A stretch of DNA of 64,000 nucleotides from Hericium rajendrae (GCA_033439255.1 CM065885.1:1426001-1490000), one strand, 5' to 3'; positions 47,605 to 60,383 are shown, numbered from the stretch's first letter. Translations and numbers: made by a program. The notes: generated by a model from the sequence alone, not told the origin.

Positions 47605-50077
47605 ATGGCCGAGGAAAAGCGCGATGTGCGCAACCCTATCCTATTCGAGATCGCTTGGGAGGTCGCCAACAAGGTCGGGGGTATCTACACCGTCATCAAG
47701 ACCAAAGTACCCGTCACCGTCTCGGAGTTCGGCGACAGATACACCCTCATAGGTCCTCTGTCCTACAAGACTGCTCCAATGGAGGTCGAAGCGGAGGAAC
47801 CAACTGACCCGCACATCGTCAGTGCCCTCGAGGCCATGCGTGCGAAGGGTGTCAAGGCCCTATATGGACGTTGGCTGATCGAAGGTGCTCCACGCGTTCT
47901 TCTCTTCGACACCGGTAGCCAGTACCACCGCCTCGACGAGTGGAAGGGCGACCTCTGGAATCTTTCAGGTATCCCTACTCCGCCCAGCGATCACGAAACC
48001 AACGAGACCATCGTCTTTGGCTACCTCGTCGCGTGGTTCTTGGGTGAAGTGTGTATTTCTTTCTGATAGTTTGGACCGGATATTGATGTATCTCCTCCTC
48101 TTTTTGCATAGTACGTGTCTCGACAATTCCACACGGCAGTTGTCGCGCATTTCCACGAATGGCAGGCAGGAATAGCCATACCTCTCTGCCGCAAACGGCA
48201 TATCGATGTGACGACAGTCTTCACGACCCACGCAACTCTCCTCGGGCGCTATCTCTGCGCTGGCAGTGTCGACTTCTATAACAACCTGCAGTACTTCGAC
48301 GTCGATCACGAGGCTGGCAAGCGCGGCATTTACCACCGCTACTGCATCGAGCGTTCTGCAGCCCACTGCGCGGACGTCTTTACGACCGTCTCACACATCA
48401 CCGCGTATGAGGCCGAGCACCTGCTGAAAAGGAAGCCGGACGGTGTCCTGCCCAATGGTCTGAATGTCGTGAAGTTCCAGGCCATGCACGAATTCCAGAA
48501 TCTCCACTCGACGTCGAAGAACAAGATCAACGAGTTTGTTAGGGGCCACTTCTACGGACACATGGATTTCGATCTGGACAACACGTTATATCTATTCACC
48601 GCCGGACGCTATGAGTACCGCAATAAGGGCGTCGACATGTTCATCGAGGCACTGGCGCGTCTCAACTACCGTCTTCAGTCGTCCGGATCGAAGATGACCG
48701 TCGTGGCTTTCTTGATTATGCCAGCTGCTACTCATTCTTACACCATCGAATCTCTCAAGGGACAAGCAGTAACAAAACAGCTGCACGACACCGTCACCGA
48801 GATCCAGAATCGTGTGGGAGCCAGGCTCTTTGACATGGCCGCGAAGTCGGGCGGGTACGCATTCGTTCGCTCTTGTCTGTCCCTTCGGCTAACGGTTTGG
48901 TCAGTGATTTCTCCAAGCTACCGCCGGCAGATGAACTATTGTCAGATGAAGACAAAGTTATCTTGAAGCGTCGGATCTTCGCGCTGAAGCGCAACGGCCT
49001 CCCCCCAGTGACTACGCATAACATGTCCGATGACGCGAGTGACCCGATCCTCACTCAGATACGACGCGTGAAACTCTTCAACACCTCTAATGATAGAGTA
49101 AAGGTCGTTTTCCATCCCGACTTCTTGAACGCCAACAATCCGGTGCTCGGTCTTGATTACGAGGAGTTTGTGAGAGGGTGTCACCTTGGCGTCTTCCCCA
49201 GTTACTACGAGCCATGGGGCTACACTCCGGCAGAGTGCACTGTCGTAAGTCTTTTGATTCCTGATCAGCTGCATGTCCATGACACCTATGCTAGATGGGC
49301 ATCCCATCAATAACGACCAACCTGTCCGGCTTTGGCTGCTTCATGCAAGATATGATCGATCGGCCGGAAGATGAGGGTTGCTACATTATCGATCGGCGGA
49401 TGAAGTCCCCGGAGGAATCTGTCAACCAGCTCGCCGACGATATGTTCTCGTTTTGTTCGAAAACCCGGAGGCAACGTATCAATCAGCGAAACCGCGTCGA
49501 ACGGCTGTCTCCCTTGCTGGACTGGAAAAACCTTGGGATCGAGTACTCGAAGGCGCGCCAGCTGGCCCTGCGCCGGGCATATCCCGACGCCTTCTATGCC
49601 GGTGCGGAAGGCGAGGAAGAGCTCGAATTCCTGAACGGGCCGGAGAGACTGGCAATTAGCGTACCCCCTAGTCCGAGGTTCAGGAAAACAGGATTTGCGA
49701 CGCCAGGTGATATCGGCACCCTCACGGAAGAGGTAAGTACAATGAGTGCACGTTTACATAGTACTGACTGTCTGTCCAGATGCAAGCGCTAGAAACGAGC
49801 GACTATCGAGGATTCCCTTGGGCGGCCTCGCAAGAAGAGGAAGAGGACAGCTATCCTTTGTAAGAACAGTCATGTTCTTGTGAATCAGGCGGATTCTGAC
49901 CCGTTGATTTCTTGCAGCCCGCTCGTAATGAAAGTCCGTTCTCGCGCATCATCTGTCATGTCTGGCGCCAGCACGCCGGGCGGTGGACCGTTTAAATCAC
50001 TCAGTGAAGGTGATCTGCGCAAGGCTGACGCCGCGCTGTCTCACATCAACGGAAATTCGGTCAATGGACAGTCATAA
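47605..50077 (+). CDS. GSY1: Glycogen synthase (GT3)
   Basis: Exons begin at 47605 ([23 protein letters not shown] before the ATG) and run to a stop at 50077 with six introns. Motifs: [15 protein letters not shown] (UDP-glucose site), [65 protein letters not shown], and [15 protein letters not shown] with the E-x7-E pair. The arginine cluster [20 protein letters not shown] matches the glucose-6-phosphate control site of yeast Gsy2. The C-terminal part ([24 protein letters not shown]) is Ser-rich like the phosphorylated tails of fungal and animal enzymes. It extends glycogen chains from glycogenin-primed starts in the cytoplasm. It converges on the tyrosyl-tRNA synthetase gene, 317 bp between stops. 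Confidence 0.96.
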
Positions 50078-50394
50078 TTTTTTCGTCTCTCCTTCAACGT
50101 CAATCCTTTGGCGGAAGACTTCAAGTCATACTCATTGTCTTGAGTGTCGATTTTAATTCGAATTTGCTACGTACTGTGTAGGATTTCGTGCCGGATGGAG
50201 ATATACGGGGCATATCTTGTTTCAAATTCATAGTACCAGTCTTCAATTCCACCCCAGTGTTGTCGTTTTACTTCTGTCTCATGTTTAGTTGCTACTCGTT
50301 GGTGACGCCTCCGTGAGCATTTTACTCATACCAACATATGATTCTGGAAGTTATTCTACTTGTCGCCAATCCTTCAGCTCCATTACTACATTAA

Positions 50395-52090
50395 TCATGC
50401 TGCTCCATCTTCTGTCGGAACTTCTGCAGGTTTCTCTGCTGAAGCTTCACTAGCAGGCTCTTCAGTGTTGTCAGTGCTGGGTGCAGGCTTCGCACTCTTG
50501 CCCTTGCCCGGTGGAGGTGGATGGTACACTTTCACCTGCCGCCACAAACTATGAGTTCGGACGCGTTCAATTGCGAGCTAACGTACCTTTTTCTTCTTCT
50601 CTGGCTTCGCGTTCGGATCTGGGTAGGCCAGCTTCTCCACCTTCTGCCATTCTTCGTTGCGCTCGAACTCCTTGCGGACTGGGTCCAGGAGGCGAACAAT
50701 CGCATCCGCCACCGTCAGCTTCAGATCCTTTGGATGGAGCTCCCGATCGGCAAAGGCTTTCTCAAGCTCCTCGAACGACGAATAGTGACTGGGCCCGCCG
50801 AACTTCTCGTCGCGATGTACGGTGAAGACGGTCCCAGCGGGCGCGCCGTCACCGACGAACGGCCGCTGGTCACCCGTTGCGCCGATGCCCTCCTCGGCGT
50901 CCCTGCCAGTCTGGCCGGCAGCGCGCTCGATGCGCAGCTCGCTGATGGGGATGAGGACGGTCTTGACGAAGGCGAGGATGCCGTTATCGACGATGTTGCC
51001 CTCCTCGCAGAAGGCGCCCTTGATCTTCTTCCTGACGACTTCGGGCGGGTCGAGGAAGTCGATCTTGGAGTTGGGGTCGGAGGAGGACATCTTGCCACCG
51101 GTGAGGCCGGGCACCATGCCGTTCATGAGGTGCGCGCGCTTCGCGTAGCCGAGGCGCGGGAGGTACAGCTCCGCGAAGGTGAAGATCTTGCGCTGTGGGA
51201 TGACAGTTTAGCGGGACTGGCTGAACGTGGGGATGGAGGACGCACCTGGTCGACGCCGCCGAACTGGAAGTCCACATCTAGATACTGCTCGTCGAGGGCC
51301 TGCAGGCCGGGGTATATCAGACCGCTCAGCAATGGGTTGTCGACCTGCTTGACGACCTCCGCGCCTGCCTTCTTCGCGTCGTGTTCGGTAACGATGGCGC
51401 AGAGCTTGTAGTTGTCGAGGTTGTATTCTTTGGTGAGCTGGTAGGACGAGCCCTGCACGAAATGCAGTTTGGAGGTCGGGATGCCCAGGGAGTGGAAGAC
51501 GGCGAGGAGGACGTTTTCGTAGAATTTTGTTCTGTGTGCGACGAGCTCGAGGGGGGCTTTGAGGTTGTCTAGAAATGCGTGCACGTCTGGAAATGGGGTG
51601 GCCAGTACCGTGAGTTAATCCGATCCGTGAGTAATTGGAATAAGGGAAAGGTAATTCACCTGCGAGCAGGATTTTCACCTGACCAGAGGATTTTCAGCAT
51701 CCGATCTCTTGCGCAGCATCCAGAGCAGCACAGATACTCCAAGTATGTGAGGTCGGTTAGGAACTTACCTCAACGCCTGCGCGCAAGAAGTCCGCAATCT
51801 TCGTTAATGGGACGAAGTATCCGACATGTGCTGAACACGGATATCGTCAGTCAAGTCCAATTTGCCTTCGGAGAGTCCTCACGCCTTCCAGTAGGTGCAG
51901 CCCCTGCGTCAATCTCAGCACTCGACTCGGCTAGCAGGACTTCTTAGTGCGTACCCCAGTAGCATTTAACCGTCTTCCCTTGCTCAAGGATTGTCTTGAT
52001 GGAATCTCCGCCTAGTACTTCCTGCAACCGCCGAGTAATTAGATGAAATTTCTGCTCCGGCGTTTGCGACGTCTCTGGATTGGAAGTCAT
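50395..52090 (-). CDS. TYS1: Cytosolic tyrosyl-tRNA synthetase
   Basis: Starts [20 protein letters not shown] at 52090 and ends VPTEDGAA with stop 50397-50395. Several 50-60 bp introns cut the N-terminal third. Class I marks: CYWGAAPTGRPHVGYFVP, the eukaryotic form of the HIGH motif, formed across two introns; [16 protein letters not shown] (tyrosine site); and [17 protein letters not shown] (KMSKS loop). [16 protein letters not shown] tail is low-complexity and Glu/Ala-rich; there is no EMAP-II domain, as usual in fungi. No presequence, so cytosolic. Two large open frames on the opposite strand (for example 50521-51411) are shadows of its GC-rich exons. Confidence 0.95.
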
Positions 52091-52639
52091 GGATGGGGAG
52101 TATGGACAAGCACACGAACAACAATGAATGACTCCAAAATATTGCTTGCATGATCGAGTCAAGCCTCGGCCATCGCCGACGTCGAAGACTGAGACCGACT
52201 TTATGGTTAGGTGCAGTGTCAAGTAACAAGTTGTTGTCTTCCTACGAAGATCGACTATCACATTCGTTCAATCTGCTCGAGAAGGCTCAGACTATGATTG
52301 ACTTCCTACTTTCCTCCAGCACACGCTCTGTTATCTTGAAGTACTCATCTGCTGGCAAGGTACAGGTGGCCTCCGATGATTGACATGCCCGCACTTGTCC
52401 CGTCTTCGAAGTTCGGACATGCCCAATGAATTCAGGTGCCTCGCTGTAACCATTGAGTCTCAGCCTCTACTTCAAGCGTTGGCCGGCGGGCTCGATTTAC
52501 AGAATGTATGAAGACTAACAGACTACACCTTTCTCATAGCAGATGAATTCACTTCAGTGACGGCGACAGCGTGCATCGGCGAGCGGGTAGTGCGCGTCTG
52601 TCCAGGTCCGCCATCAGATATTATAGAATACGACACGCA

Positions 52640-55420
52640 ATATCTTCCTCTGTTGTAAGGTAGGAAGGAAACTCTAGAAACTGACTACAAAGACATGACG
52701 TATACTAAATATACGTCCTCTATGTGTGCACAGGCGTCGCCAGTTTCTAACATTCCTTCTTCCCGATCACATCTGGTCACTTTTTTCATTCAGAGGTCCT
52801 TTCACCATGTGTCGCCGATGACCCTACCCCTGCCTCACCGACGATTGTGGCTATTGCGTGGCATTACAACAAGGTCATCATTTTGAAGTCTTATGCTCAT
52901 GCATTCCAAGCCCGCATTAGGAATTGGACTGCAGCGCTTTGCTAAGCATCGCGGCAACAGTCTAGCCGTCTTTACTGTAAGGACTGCCAGCCGCACCCAC
53001 GCATAAAAACATGCTTTCAGCAAGTCCTGCCCTTTCCTTACCCCCCACCACCTTGCCAAGGCAGTTCTCCGCCCTTCCACCTCGGGGGTCAGCATTAACT
53101 GCAGCCATTCCTCTACCTTTTACTCTCTTAGTATCCTTCTTCGTCTTCGGGTTTAATTTTCTGCGTTTCTTCTTCGCCGCCGCCTTTATACAGCGAGTCC
53201 TTTTCTTTCTCTTCGTCGGACTCGTCTGTCGGCTTGGACTTTGCTTCTGCCTCTCAAGAGTCTGACACCGTTCCGCGGCTGGCACTCTTCGATGCCGTCC
53301 ATCCCGCCTCATCCTCCATATCTCTCTCCCGCCGTCATCTGTCAGCCGTCCACAACACCCGCCCTCAAATCAAATACACCAGTTCAGCGCCTTCAGCGAT
53401 ATCTTATCTCGCGCGACGTAGCGACGACAAGCAGTGCTCCGTCATCCCAGCACAAACAGTTCAGCGCCTTTAGCGATACCTGTCCCTTCTCCCCTCCACG
53501 CCGCCGCCGTCCACCACCCTTCTTCTGTCAGCCGTGATCTCCTCGTCCGTCAAGTCTCCAGATCTGCTCCTTCAGCGATATAGCGCGGCTCAGCGGCGAC
53601 AAGGAACGCACGCTGTGCTCCTAGCTCAGCGCCTTGAGCGTCGGGTTCGAGAGCTGGCGACAAACCCAGTCACGTCGGCGTAAGTCGCTCTTCTCCCTTC
53701 TATGCTCCGGACGCTATTAACGCAGACCTCTTTCATCCATTCCGCTTTCCTTCACTTGTCAGCCACCCTGCCCCAGGTCAACGCATTTAGCGACAGAGTG
53801 CGGCCCAGCCACGACAAGCAACGCTCCGCACTCAACTCCTTTCATTCCTCCCCTCGACAAATTCTCCTCGATGTATCTCTATACCGTCTTTGTATTGTCT
53901 GCACTCTTCACCTTCACCACACCAAGGCCTTCGTGCTTTTATACCCTTTTTGGTTACCCCCTTTCGAGCGTCAAGCCTTTCACGTCACTCTTTGCACCAA
54001 CTGCATAGTCTTTCCTTAATCACCCCTTCGGCTACGCCAGCCACTTTTACACCCCTTTCACCTTCACCAGCGCTCCTCATCCGAGCGCGTTTCTCTTATC
54101 TTGGACTCTCTTTTGTCCGCCCCACTTTCGAGCTTCTGAAGCCTTTCTCGTCACTCATTGCGCCAACTGCATAGTCACTCTTTTACAACCTTTTCGGCTA
54201 CGCCAGCCACTTTCAACACTTCAACTTCGCCAGCACTCCTTATCTGAGTGCGTTTCACTTGGATTGTCTCTTATCTATTGCCCTCTGCTCTGCTGTTCTC
54301 TTCTTTCCTCGCGCCAGGCCGACATATACGATCCGTGCCTTGCCAGTTCCTCTTCACCTTCCTGCACATCCAGCCCTTTACCTCGCCCGTGCATTCTCAT
54401 CCCCTTCCATAATATCCGCCATTACCTGCTCTGCTTTATCCCACTCCGATTCTGCATCAATGTTCGCTGTTGATGTGCGCGTTCGGACATCTTTGCTGTC
54501 GGCGTAATGCTCGTCTTCGTCGGTCTGGCTGCCTGTTCTGGCGTCCCTCATTCTGCACTGTGTTCGTCCTTGCACCGCCGGAAGATTCCCACCATCCTCA
54601 AAGCCTAAGTTCCTTTATGGCTTTCTTTGCTCATCCACGGTAAGCTCTGCCTTATGTCACCTATTCCTGCTACTCCTGCCTGATACATGCCAGTCTTCCC
54701 AGGTCACTGTTCCCCATCATTTCGTATCTCTTGTCGCTATTCAAGGGCTCTGCATTTTTGTACCCTTTCTTTGGACACCAGCGTTCAATTTGGACATCAA
54801 GACTTCTTCGTCACTCCTTGCATCAACTGCATAGTCACTCCTTCATTATTTGCCTGACTCAGTCTTCAATCTCGTCGATGCTCCTAAGCCCAGTAACCTC
54901 GCTATGCTCGCATCACAACGCAACTCCGTATCTTTGCCGCTGCGGGCGCTGGGCTTGGTTATTCACGCGCTTGGCTTCGTCCTCCGTCACCCTTTGTGTT
55001 TTCTGTTCTTCATTCTTCGTGGACGCCGGTGGCTCCCCAAGCTTCCCATTATTCCCAGCCTCAGTCTTAAGCTTCTCTTCCCTGCTGTATGCGTTATACC
55101 TTCCACCACCACTTGATAGAATGAACTCTATCTGAAGGTGTTGCGTACGAGTTTACAACCCATCTTTAACGCCCTCTCGGTGCCTCTTTTCTGTTCCTGT
55201 CCTTGCTCTCATACGCCCGCCGCTTCGATGGCGCATCCGTCTTTTTCTATGGCAGAGAAAACAAAATGCAAGATATGTGTTTCGTGACAATCTCCCTTCG
55301 GACTTGGTCTTCTCGGCATCCTCGGACTCGGACTCTAGTTTGGTCGCACACCTCAGATTCTATGATTCGATACTTATGCTTACTTTACATAAATCACTAG
55401 AAAGTACGATTGGGTCAGTA
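52640..55420 (+). repeat. Unclassified 2.8-kb dispersed repeat, copy 2
   Basis: Plus-strand counterpart of 41030-43620, alignable by eye from CTATTGCGTGGCATTAC near 52850 to ACTTTACATAAAT near 55385. It keeps the TATA-like ATAAAAACATG near 53005, the CAGCGCCTTYAGCGATA units (near 53384, 53462, 53570), the donor-like GACGTCGGCGTAAGT analogue near 53668 and GGTAAGCTCT near 54641. An internal direct repeat of about 150-190 bp (CCAACTGCATAGTC ... TTCGGCTACGCCAGCCACTT) occurs at about 53965 and 54123, with a third partial copy near 54795. That explains its greater length. The frames translated from it are Ser/Pro/Phe-rich and not conserved between copies. Confidence 0.7.
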
Positions 55421-56027
55421 GTGGTTATATGGTATATCTTACAAAAATCCACTACGATATTTGGCTAGGATGTTGTACTTATACTTAGGACTTACATGGA
55501 CTACGATTGCAGAATAACAGAACATACAAGCTTTATAAGTGAATGCGTGCCAGGCCGCCGGATCCCGATGCAGCAGGGATGAGCTGTATGACGGAAGACA
55601 CTACAGCGTTTGATGATAAAGTAAAGAATTCAGCATAAAGAACTCTTCCGCAAGCATTCAGCGGTGCTCCGGGATTGGACGATGAGATTATGGTTCTGAA
55701 GCTTGAGCTTGAACGTCGATTGAGCACTTGCTGCATAGCATCCGACCCGAGTGGTTGGCTTCGGCAACCTGCGTCGGCCAATCTAGATTCGTGACCGTAC
55801 TTCAGCCTCTGCTGCTTCTTGTCCGCATACTTCGTTTCCCACTGAACAGCCTGCCAGTTCGTGGCGCTGTGGGGACGTACTTCCCTTCAGGTTCGCCGCA
55901 CGCCCCCACTCTCATTACCCATATAACGCGCTGCAAAACAGGTCTAAGGAAAAACGGTATGTTGCGCAGTTTCTATGCGCTGTCAATTCCGTTCACAGCA
56001 GGTCTTTCTCGACGTTAGTGCGGCTCC
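55421..56027. other. Intergenic, upstream of GT69 gene
   Basis: About 600 bp with no motif-bearing frame. The bases just before 56028 should hold the promoter of the glycosyltransferase; no TATA box was recognised. Confidence 0.4.
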
Positions 56028-57924
56028 ATGGCCATAGCTATCCGGCGGAGAAGTCTTTCCCGTATCTTGTTTGTTTTCCTTCTTGCTCTCGCCGTTTGTC
56101 TCGTCTTCAAGTCATCATCGTCGCCGTCCTTTCTCTCCTACTCTCCCCCTCCCCAAGAAATCCGAGAGCACAATGTCCTCGACTTGGTTTCGCGATCCGA
56201 TAACCCGCTAGACGTGCACCGATACAAATTCTTACAAACTAGAATGGGAAGGGATGAAAGGCAGGATCTCTTGGGTGACATTGTTCAGAATGGGGTGCAG
56301 GACTATTGGGAACGGTTTGAGAAGCCTTAGTGAGCAAACAGCACTTCTTGCATCGCCAGAGGCCATTCTAAGACTATATATCTAGCATCGTCGGCAAGGA
56401 GACAGCTCATATGGACACGCAGAGTGTCTTGAGCTCTATTGAACAGCTTCTATCCCTCAACGGCTGGGTTGCTGCGCTCTGTCCGACACTCACGCGACCG
56501 TTTGGCCAGAATAAACATGAAGATGCATATGACGATTTAATCAATAAGGAGTACCTTTATTTCATCGGTATTGTCATTCATTCCGCGGACCATTTCTTGG
56601 TCGATCAGCTTGCGGTCATCGTGCAGCTTGCCAAACGACTGGGGCCGTCGAACTTGTTTGTCTCTATGCTGGACTATGACTCGACGGATTCCACCGCGAC
56701 CCTCACAGACTTGTCAGAGGCCGTGCTTACTCTACTTGGCGTCCCCTTCCGAATCCGCAGAGTCCCTGGTATGACTGCTGATCCTGCAGCCGCGTACTAT
56801 CCGCTCGAGGAAGCATATATGCGAAACCTGGCCCTCGAACCTCTCAAGGAACTGTATCACAAACGTAATATCAAGTTTCATCGCGTTATATGGCTGAAGG
56901 GCTTCACCTGTCCAAATGACATCTTGGAGACAATCAAAGTCAGCGACGCGAACGAGGCCGCGATGGTTTGCGGTATGGACTGGGCCGAGCATAATGGATT
57001 CTTCATCTTCTCTGACAGGTTAGACATATTCATTGTGTCCGGCTGACTTGAGCTGACCGCCATTCAGGTGGAGAACACGCGACATCGACGGCGATCAGTT
57101 CCGACAGTCGAAGTCATCTTCCAAGCCCGACGCGGTTCCACCTCGCGACAAGGTCGGCGCACAACGTTACTCTCAGCATTTACCCTTCCAGGTGTTCTGC
57201 TGCGAATCTGGTACGCATGTCGTGGATCCCGATCAATCATACTACCAGGGACTTTCTTACCGCGCGGGAATGGACTATCACAATCTCTCGACTTCCGACA
57301 CCGTGCCAGATCGAGACCCTGAGGCGCCGTGTCTTGACAGCAGTCAGGCTTGGTTTTGCAGAGATTTGTGGACACTCAAGGCCGGAGAGGGCGTGCAGGA
57401 GATAGAAACAGACGACAATGTGGCGAGGCGAAAGCGTGACTTGGTCCAGCAGGATGTGGTCAAGGAAGGTATCCCCCATCGTCAAGCCGGGGAGGTAGAT
57501 GCAGATGCCAACGCTGGCTCTGACTATGATGCTATGCCTGATTCGGACGTTCCTCTCGAGGTGACATCTCCTCAGAAGTTGTCGATACCGAACTCCGTCT
57601 TCCGGCCTGCAAGGATTCTGGTGAACCCTCGCTGCGTCACAACCTATGCTGGTGTGAGCCATACGCAGCTGGCGTTGGACCTTTTCGGTCCTGAGAGGGA
57701 TAACAGTGGTCCAGATGGAGAGGGGAAGTATATGCTGGAGGACTGGGAAGGTGCACCAGAGAGTTTTGTATGCCAAGAACAGAGGTGAGTAGTGTATCTA
57801 TGGAGACAGATGAGCCAAACTAAACTTATGGTCGGAAAACAGGCAGACGGGAGGCCGCAAGGCCACGAAAACACAAAGGCGTCTTGGATTCTCCATTCAC
57901 CATGAGTTAGAGAGACAGTCGTAA
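56028..57924 (+). CDS. GT69 glycosyltransferase (Cap59/Cmt1-type mannosyltransferase)
   Basis: Starts MAIAIRRRSLSRILFVFLLA, a type II signal anchor (basic residues, then about 16 hydrophobic ones), placing the enzyme in the Golgi membrane with a lumenal catalytic domain. Exon 2 holds YLYFIGIVIHSADHFLVDQL, LFVSMLDYDSTDSTATLTDL and HRVIWLKGFTCPNDILETI with MVCGMDWAEHNGFFIFSD. After an intron come QVFCCESGTHVVDP and ILVNPRCVTTYAGVSH. These fit GT69, whose known members add alpha-1,3-mannose in the cryptococcal capsule and related glycans; the acceptor here is unknown. The frame could stop at 57788, but a strong donor (GTGAGT at 57785) and acceptor (ACAG near 57842) extend it to a stop at 57924 (ending HHELERQS). 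I prefer the longer form. Confidence 0.85.
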
Positions 57925-58049
57925 CATATGTGATGTAGACAATTGGACTCCTTTCTTGGCTTGAATATGTACATCCATTGAGCTCCATCAGAATCACAGT
58001 GGAATCTTCAAAATAGGCAACAAGAGCTGAAAGACATAAGTTCTTCTAC

Positions 58050-59350
58050 CTTTTATACTTTGGAAGTAACTTTGTCTGACCTTTGGAGATCAAAGGAGTG
58101 AAATGAAAATATCAGCAATTTAGCATCTTGCTGATCACCTTTGTGGATTGAAATAGCTGAACTTTTGAGCACATTAATGATCTTTGTAGCCTCTAACATT
58201 AGTCAGCAAGTTTCTAGTGGAAGATCCTGCATCTTTTAGCAATTTCTCTATAAAAATTTGTCTATGCTATGAAGAGCTCATTAGTGCTCATTGCTAATTA
58301 ACCATGACTGATACTCACATACTGCAGATGACTGTGAATGCATGTATGTGATGAGCATGCACTTTGAAAAAAAATCTTTTAATTGATAATAAATATATTG
58401 TTGCTTGATGACTAAAATTTTAAAGATGTATCAATATATCATATGTAAACATCTGAGAAATGTGCAGGTCCTATATAGCTCTATAAATCCTACATAGATT
58501 TCCTAGGGCCATAGCAATGTCAATTGCTACCAGCCCTATGTAGCTACAGTAAGATGCTGTGTAGTGCTATATAGCTTAAGGAGGAATGTTATATAGTGCT
58601 ATAAGAGCTATGAGATCTGCTTACACAGCTATGATAGAAGATGTAGCTAGAAAGTCAAAAATATGTCAGTAATATAAGCTATCTGACTGATCCAAGCTAC
58701 TATAGGTATACAAATCTATTAAGTCTATTACAACTCTCTTAGTAAACTTTTAATATATAATTAATAGACTTTATAAAAGTATACAAATTTATGCTCACAT
58801 CTAACAAACACATAATACAAAATTATACAATAAGAGATAGCATCAAAAGAACTTTATTATCAAGAGCTAATATACTACAAATATGTTTATCAGTCTAATT
58901 AGTCTATATAAAGTACTAAATATAGATAGTCTACAACAGATAATAGTCAGCTACAATTATAAAAGCAAATATAAAGAAGACTTACAAGATAGAGAAAAGC
59001 AAAATTCTAACAAGACATACAATACAGATCTATCAAGTCATACCACATCAAAAATTACAAAAGAGACTTACATCATAACAACAAAACATCAAAAATCTAA
59101 CAAGAAATTATACTAGTCAACATTTGAACATAAGAATAATGATAACAAAAGACTTACCAATAGCTAGAGATCAGAGACTAGAAAGACAAGAGTCAAAGAC
59201 ATGAGACAGAGTTGAGCACAAAGAGAAGATGGTGATTGAAGAGAGAGACAACTCACGATGGTATGCATGACATGGCACATGCATTAGCATCTATGTGATG
59301 ACAGAACTGTGCACAGTCATCTGTGTGAGCAGGCCATGCATGAGGGAGAG
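58050..59350. other. AT-rich island
   Basis: The base content drops to roughly one-third GC for about 1.3 kb, against about one half elsewhere. Words such as GCTATATAG and ATGTAGCTA recur near 58480-58640. The longest plus frame (58883-59116) is Lys/Asn/Ser-rich as expected of AT-rich DNA. No gene. It may be an old, mutation-decayed repeat next to the LTR element, or part of it. Confidence 0.6.
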
Positions 59351-59485
59351 TCGACAGTGTTGAGATTTTGTAAAAAGTCATAGGGAGAGGTAAAGAGGCC
59401 ATTGTCATGAATCACCCATTGGTCTTCTTCATTCCCTTTGTTCTCTATATGGACACTCCCTTGTTATGTCCCCTTGTTCTCTGTT

Positions 59486-59600
59486 AGGATATCTCTTGTT
59501 CTCCTTTAGGATATCCCTTGTTCTCCTTTGAGACATCCTTTGTTCCCCTTCCCCTTGTTTCCCTTTCAGGATATCCCTTGTTCCCCTTTGGATTTCCTTC
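59486..59600. repeat. Short tandem array
   Basis: Four to five degenerate copies of a unit near AGGATATCCCTTGTTCTCCT lie just before the TATATATA box. Arrays like this are common in the U3 part of LTRs, which agrees with the LTR reading of this area. Confidence 0.7.
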
Positions 59601-60229
59601 CAGTATATATAGGGCTACCTTTCTGACTGGCTTCTTCAGTTTGTCCACTTGACTCTGCAGTCCCATTGTACCTTAGACATTCTCAGTCTGTCTCTACTCT
59701 CTATGACATCCTCTGCTCTTTGATCCTTGATCCCTTGGGGTGACTTGGATGGCTTCTGTTAAGAACCGTACATTTTATTTCTTAACTTGACATCACTCCC
59801 TTCGACATCCCCACCATGGTCAATGTCCCATTGCTCTATTCCCTTTATTTAACCATATCTACATGCACGCATGGACACTATTGCACTGCCTCGATCCACT
59901 ATCTATTTCCATCATGTAGGGTTCGACACGAGTGCACTCGCAGGTGACCCGGATCCGAACCCGCGGGTATTTGAGGTGGCACAAGGGCTGACCTGGATCT
60001 GCGCGGGTTTCAGCCACCGGGTGATCCGGAGCCGCGGGTCAGGTACCTGTGACATGACGGGTCACTCGCAGGTCGATCGCTCTCACTCAACTCTCACTAC
60101 ATACCACACCCTCTCATCCCCTTCTCTTCTCGATTTCTCCTCAATTTGACGGCAGAAAGGGTTTTGTAGGTGCTGGAAGGTCTTAAAGTGAGTCTGGATA
60201 ATTTTATCTCATTGTATTGTGCTAATCTT

Positions 60230-60261
60230 GCGAGTCTCGCTCAATATCGAGCGAGACTCGC
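60230..60261. repeat. Perfect 13-bp hairpin inside the hAT-type element
   Basis: GCGAGTCTCGCTC and its exact complement are separated by 6 nt. It may help element folding; no function can be assigned. Confidence 0.8.
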
Positions 60262-60383
60262 TTGTTTTCATCAACAATCCACTATGCCCCCTCCCTCGAC
60301 ACTTCCCTCATGTCTCGCGCACCATACGCGCTTTCCCCGTCACCTGCGCGCTCGACAATCCCCCAAGTGCCCATAGCACCCTC

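Noticed and set aside
50521-51411. Plus-strand 296-residue open frame
   Set aside because: It is antisense to the exons of tyrosyl-tRNA synthetase, whose KMSSS and HVGY motifs prove the minus strand is coding.
58883-59116. 77-residue Lys/Asn-rich frame in the AT-rich island
   Set aside because: Composition is what AT-rich DNA gives by chance, with no motif or splice partner.
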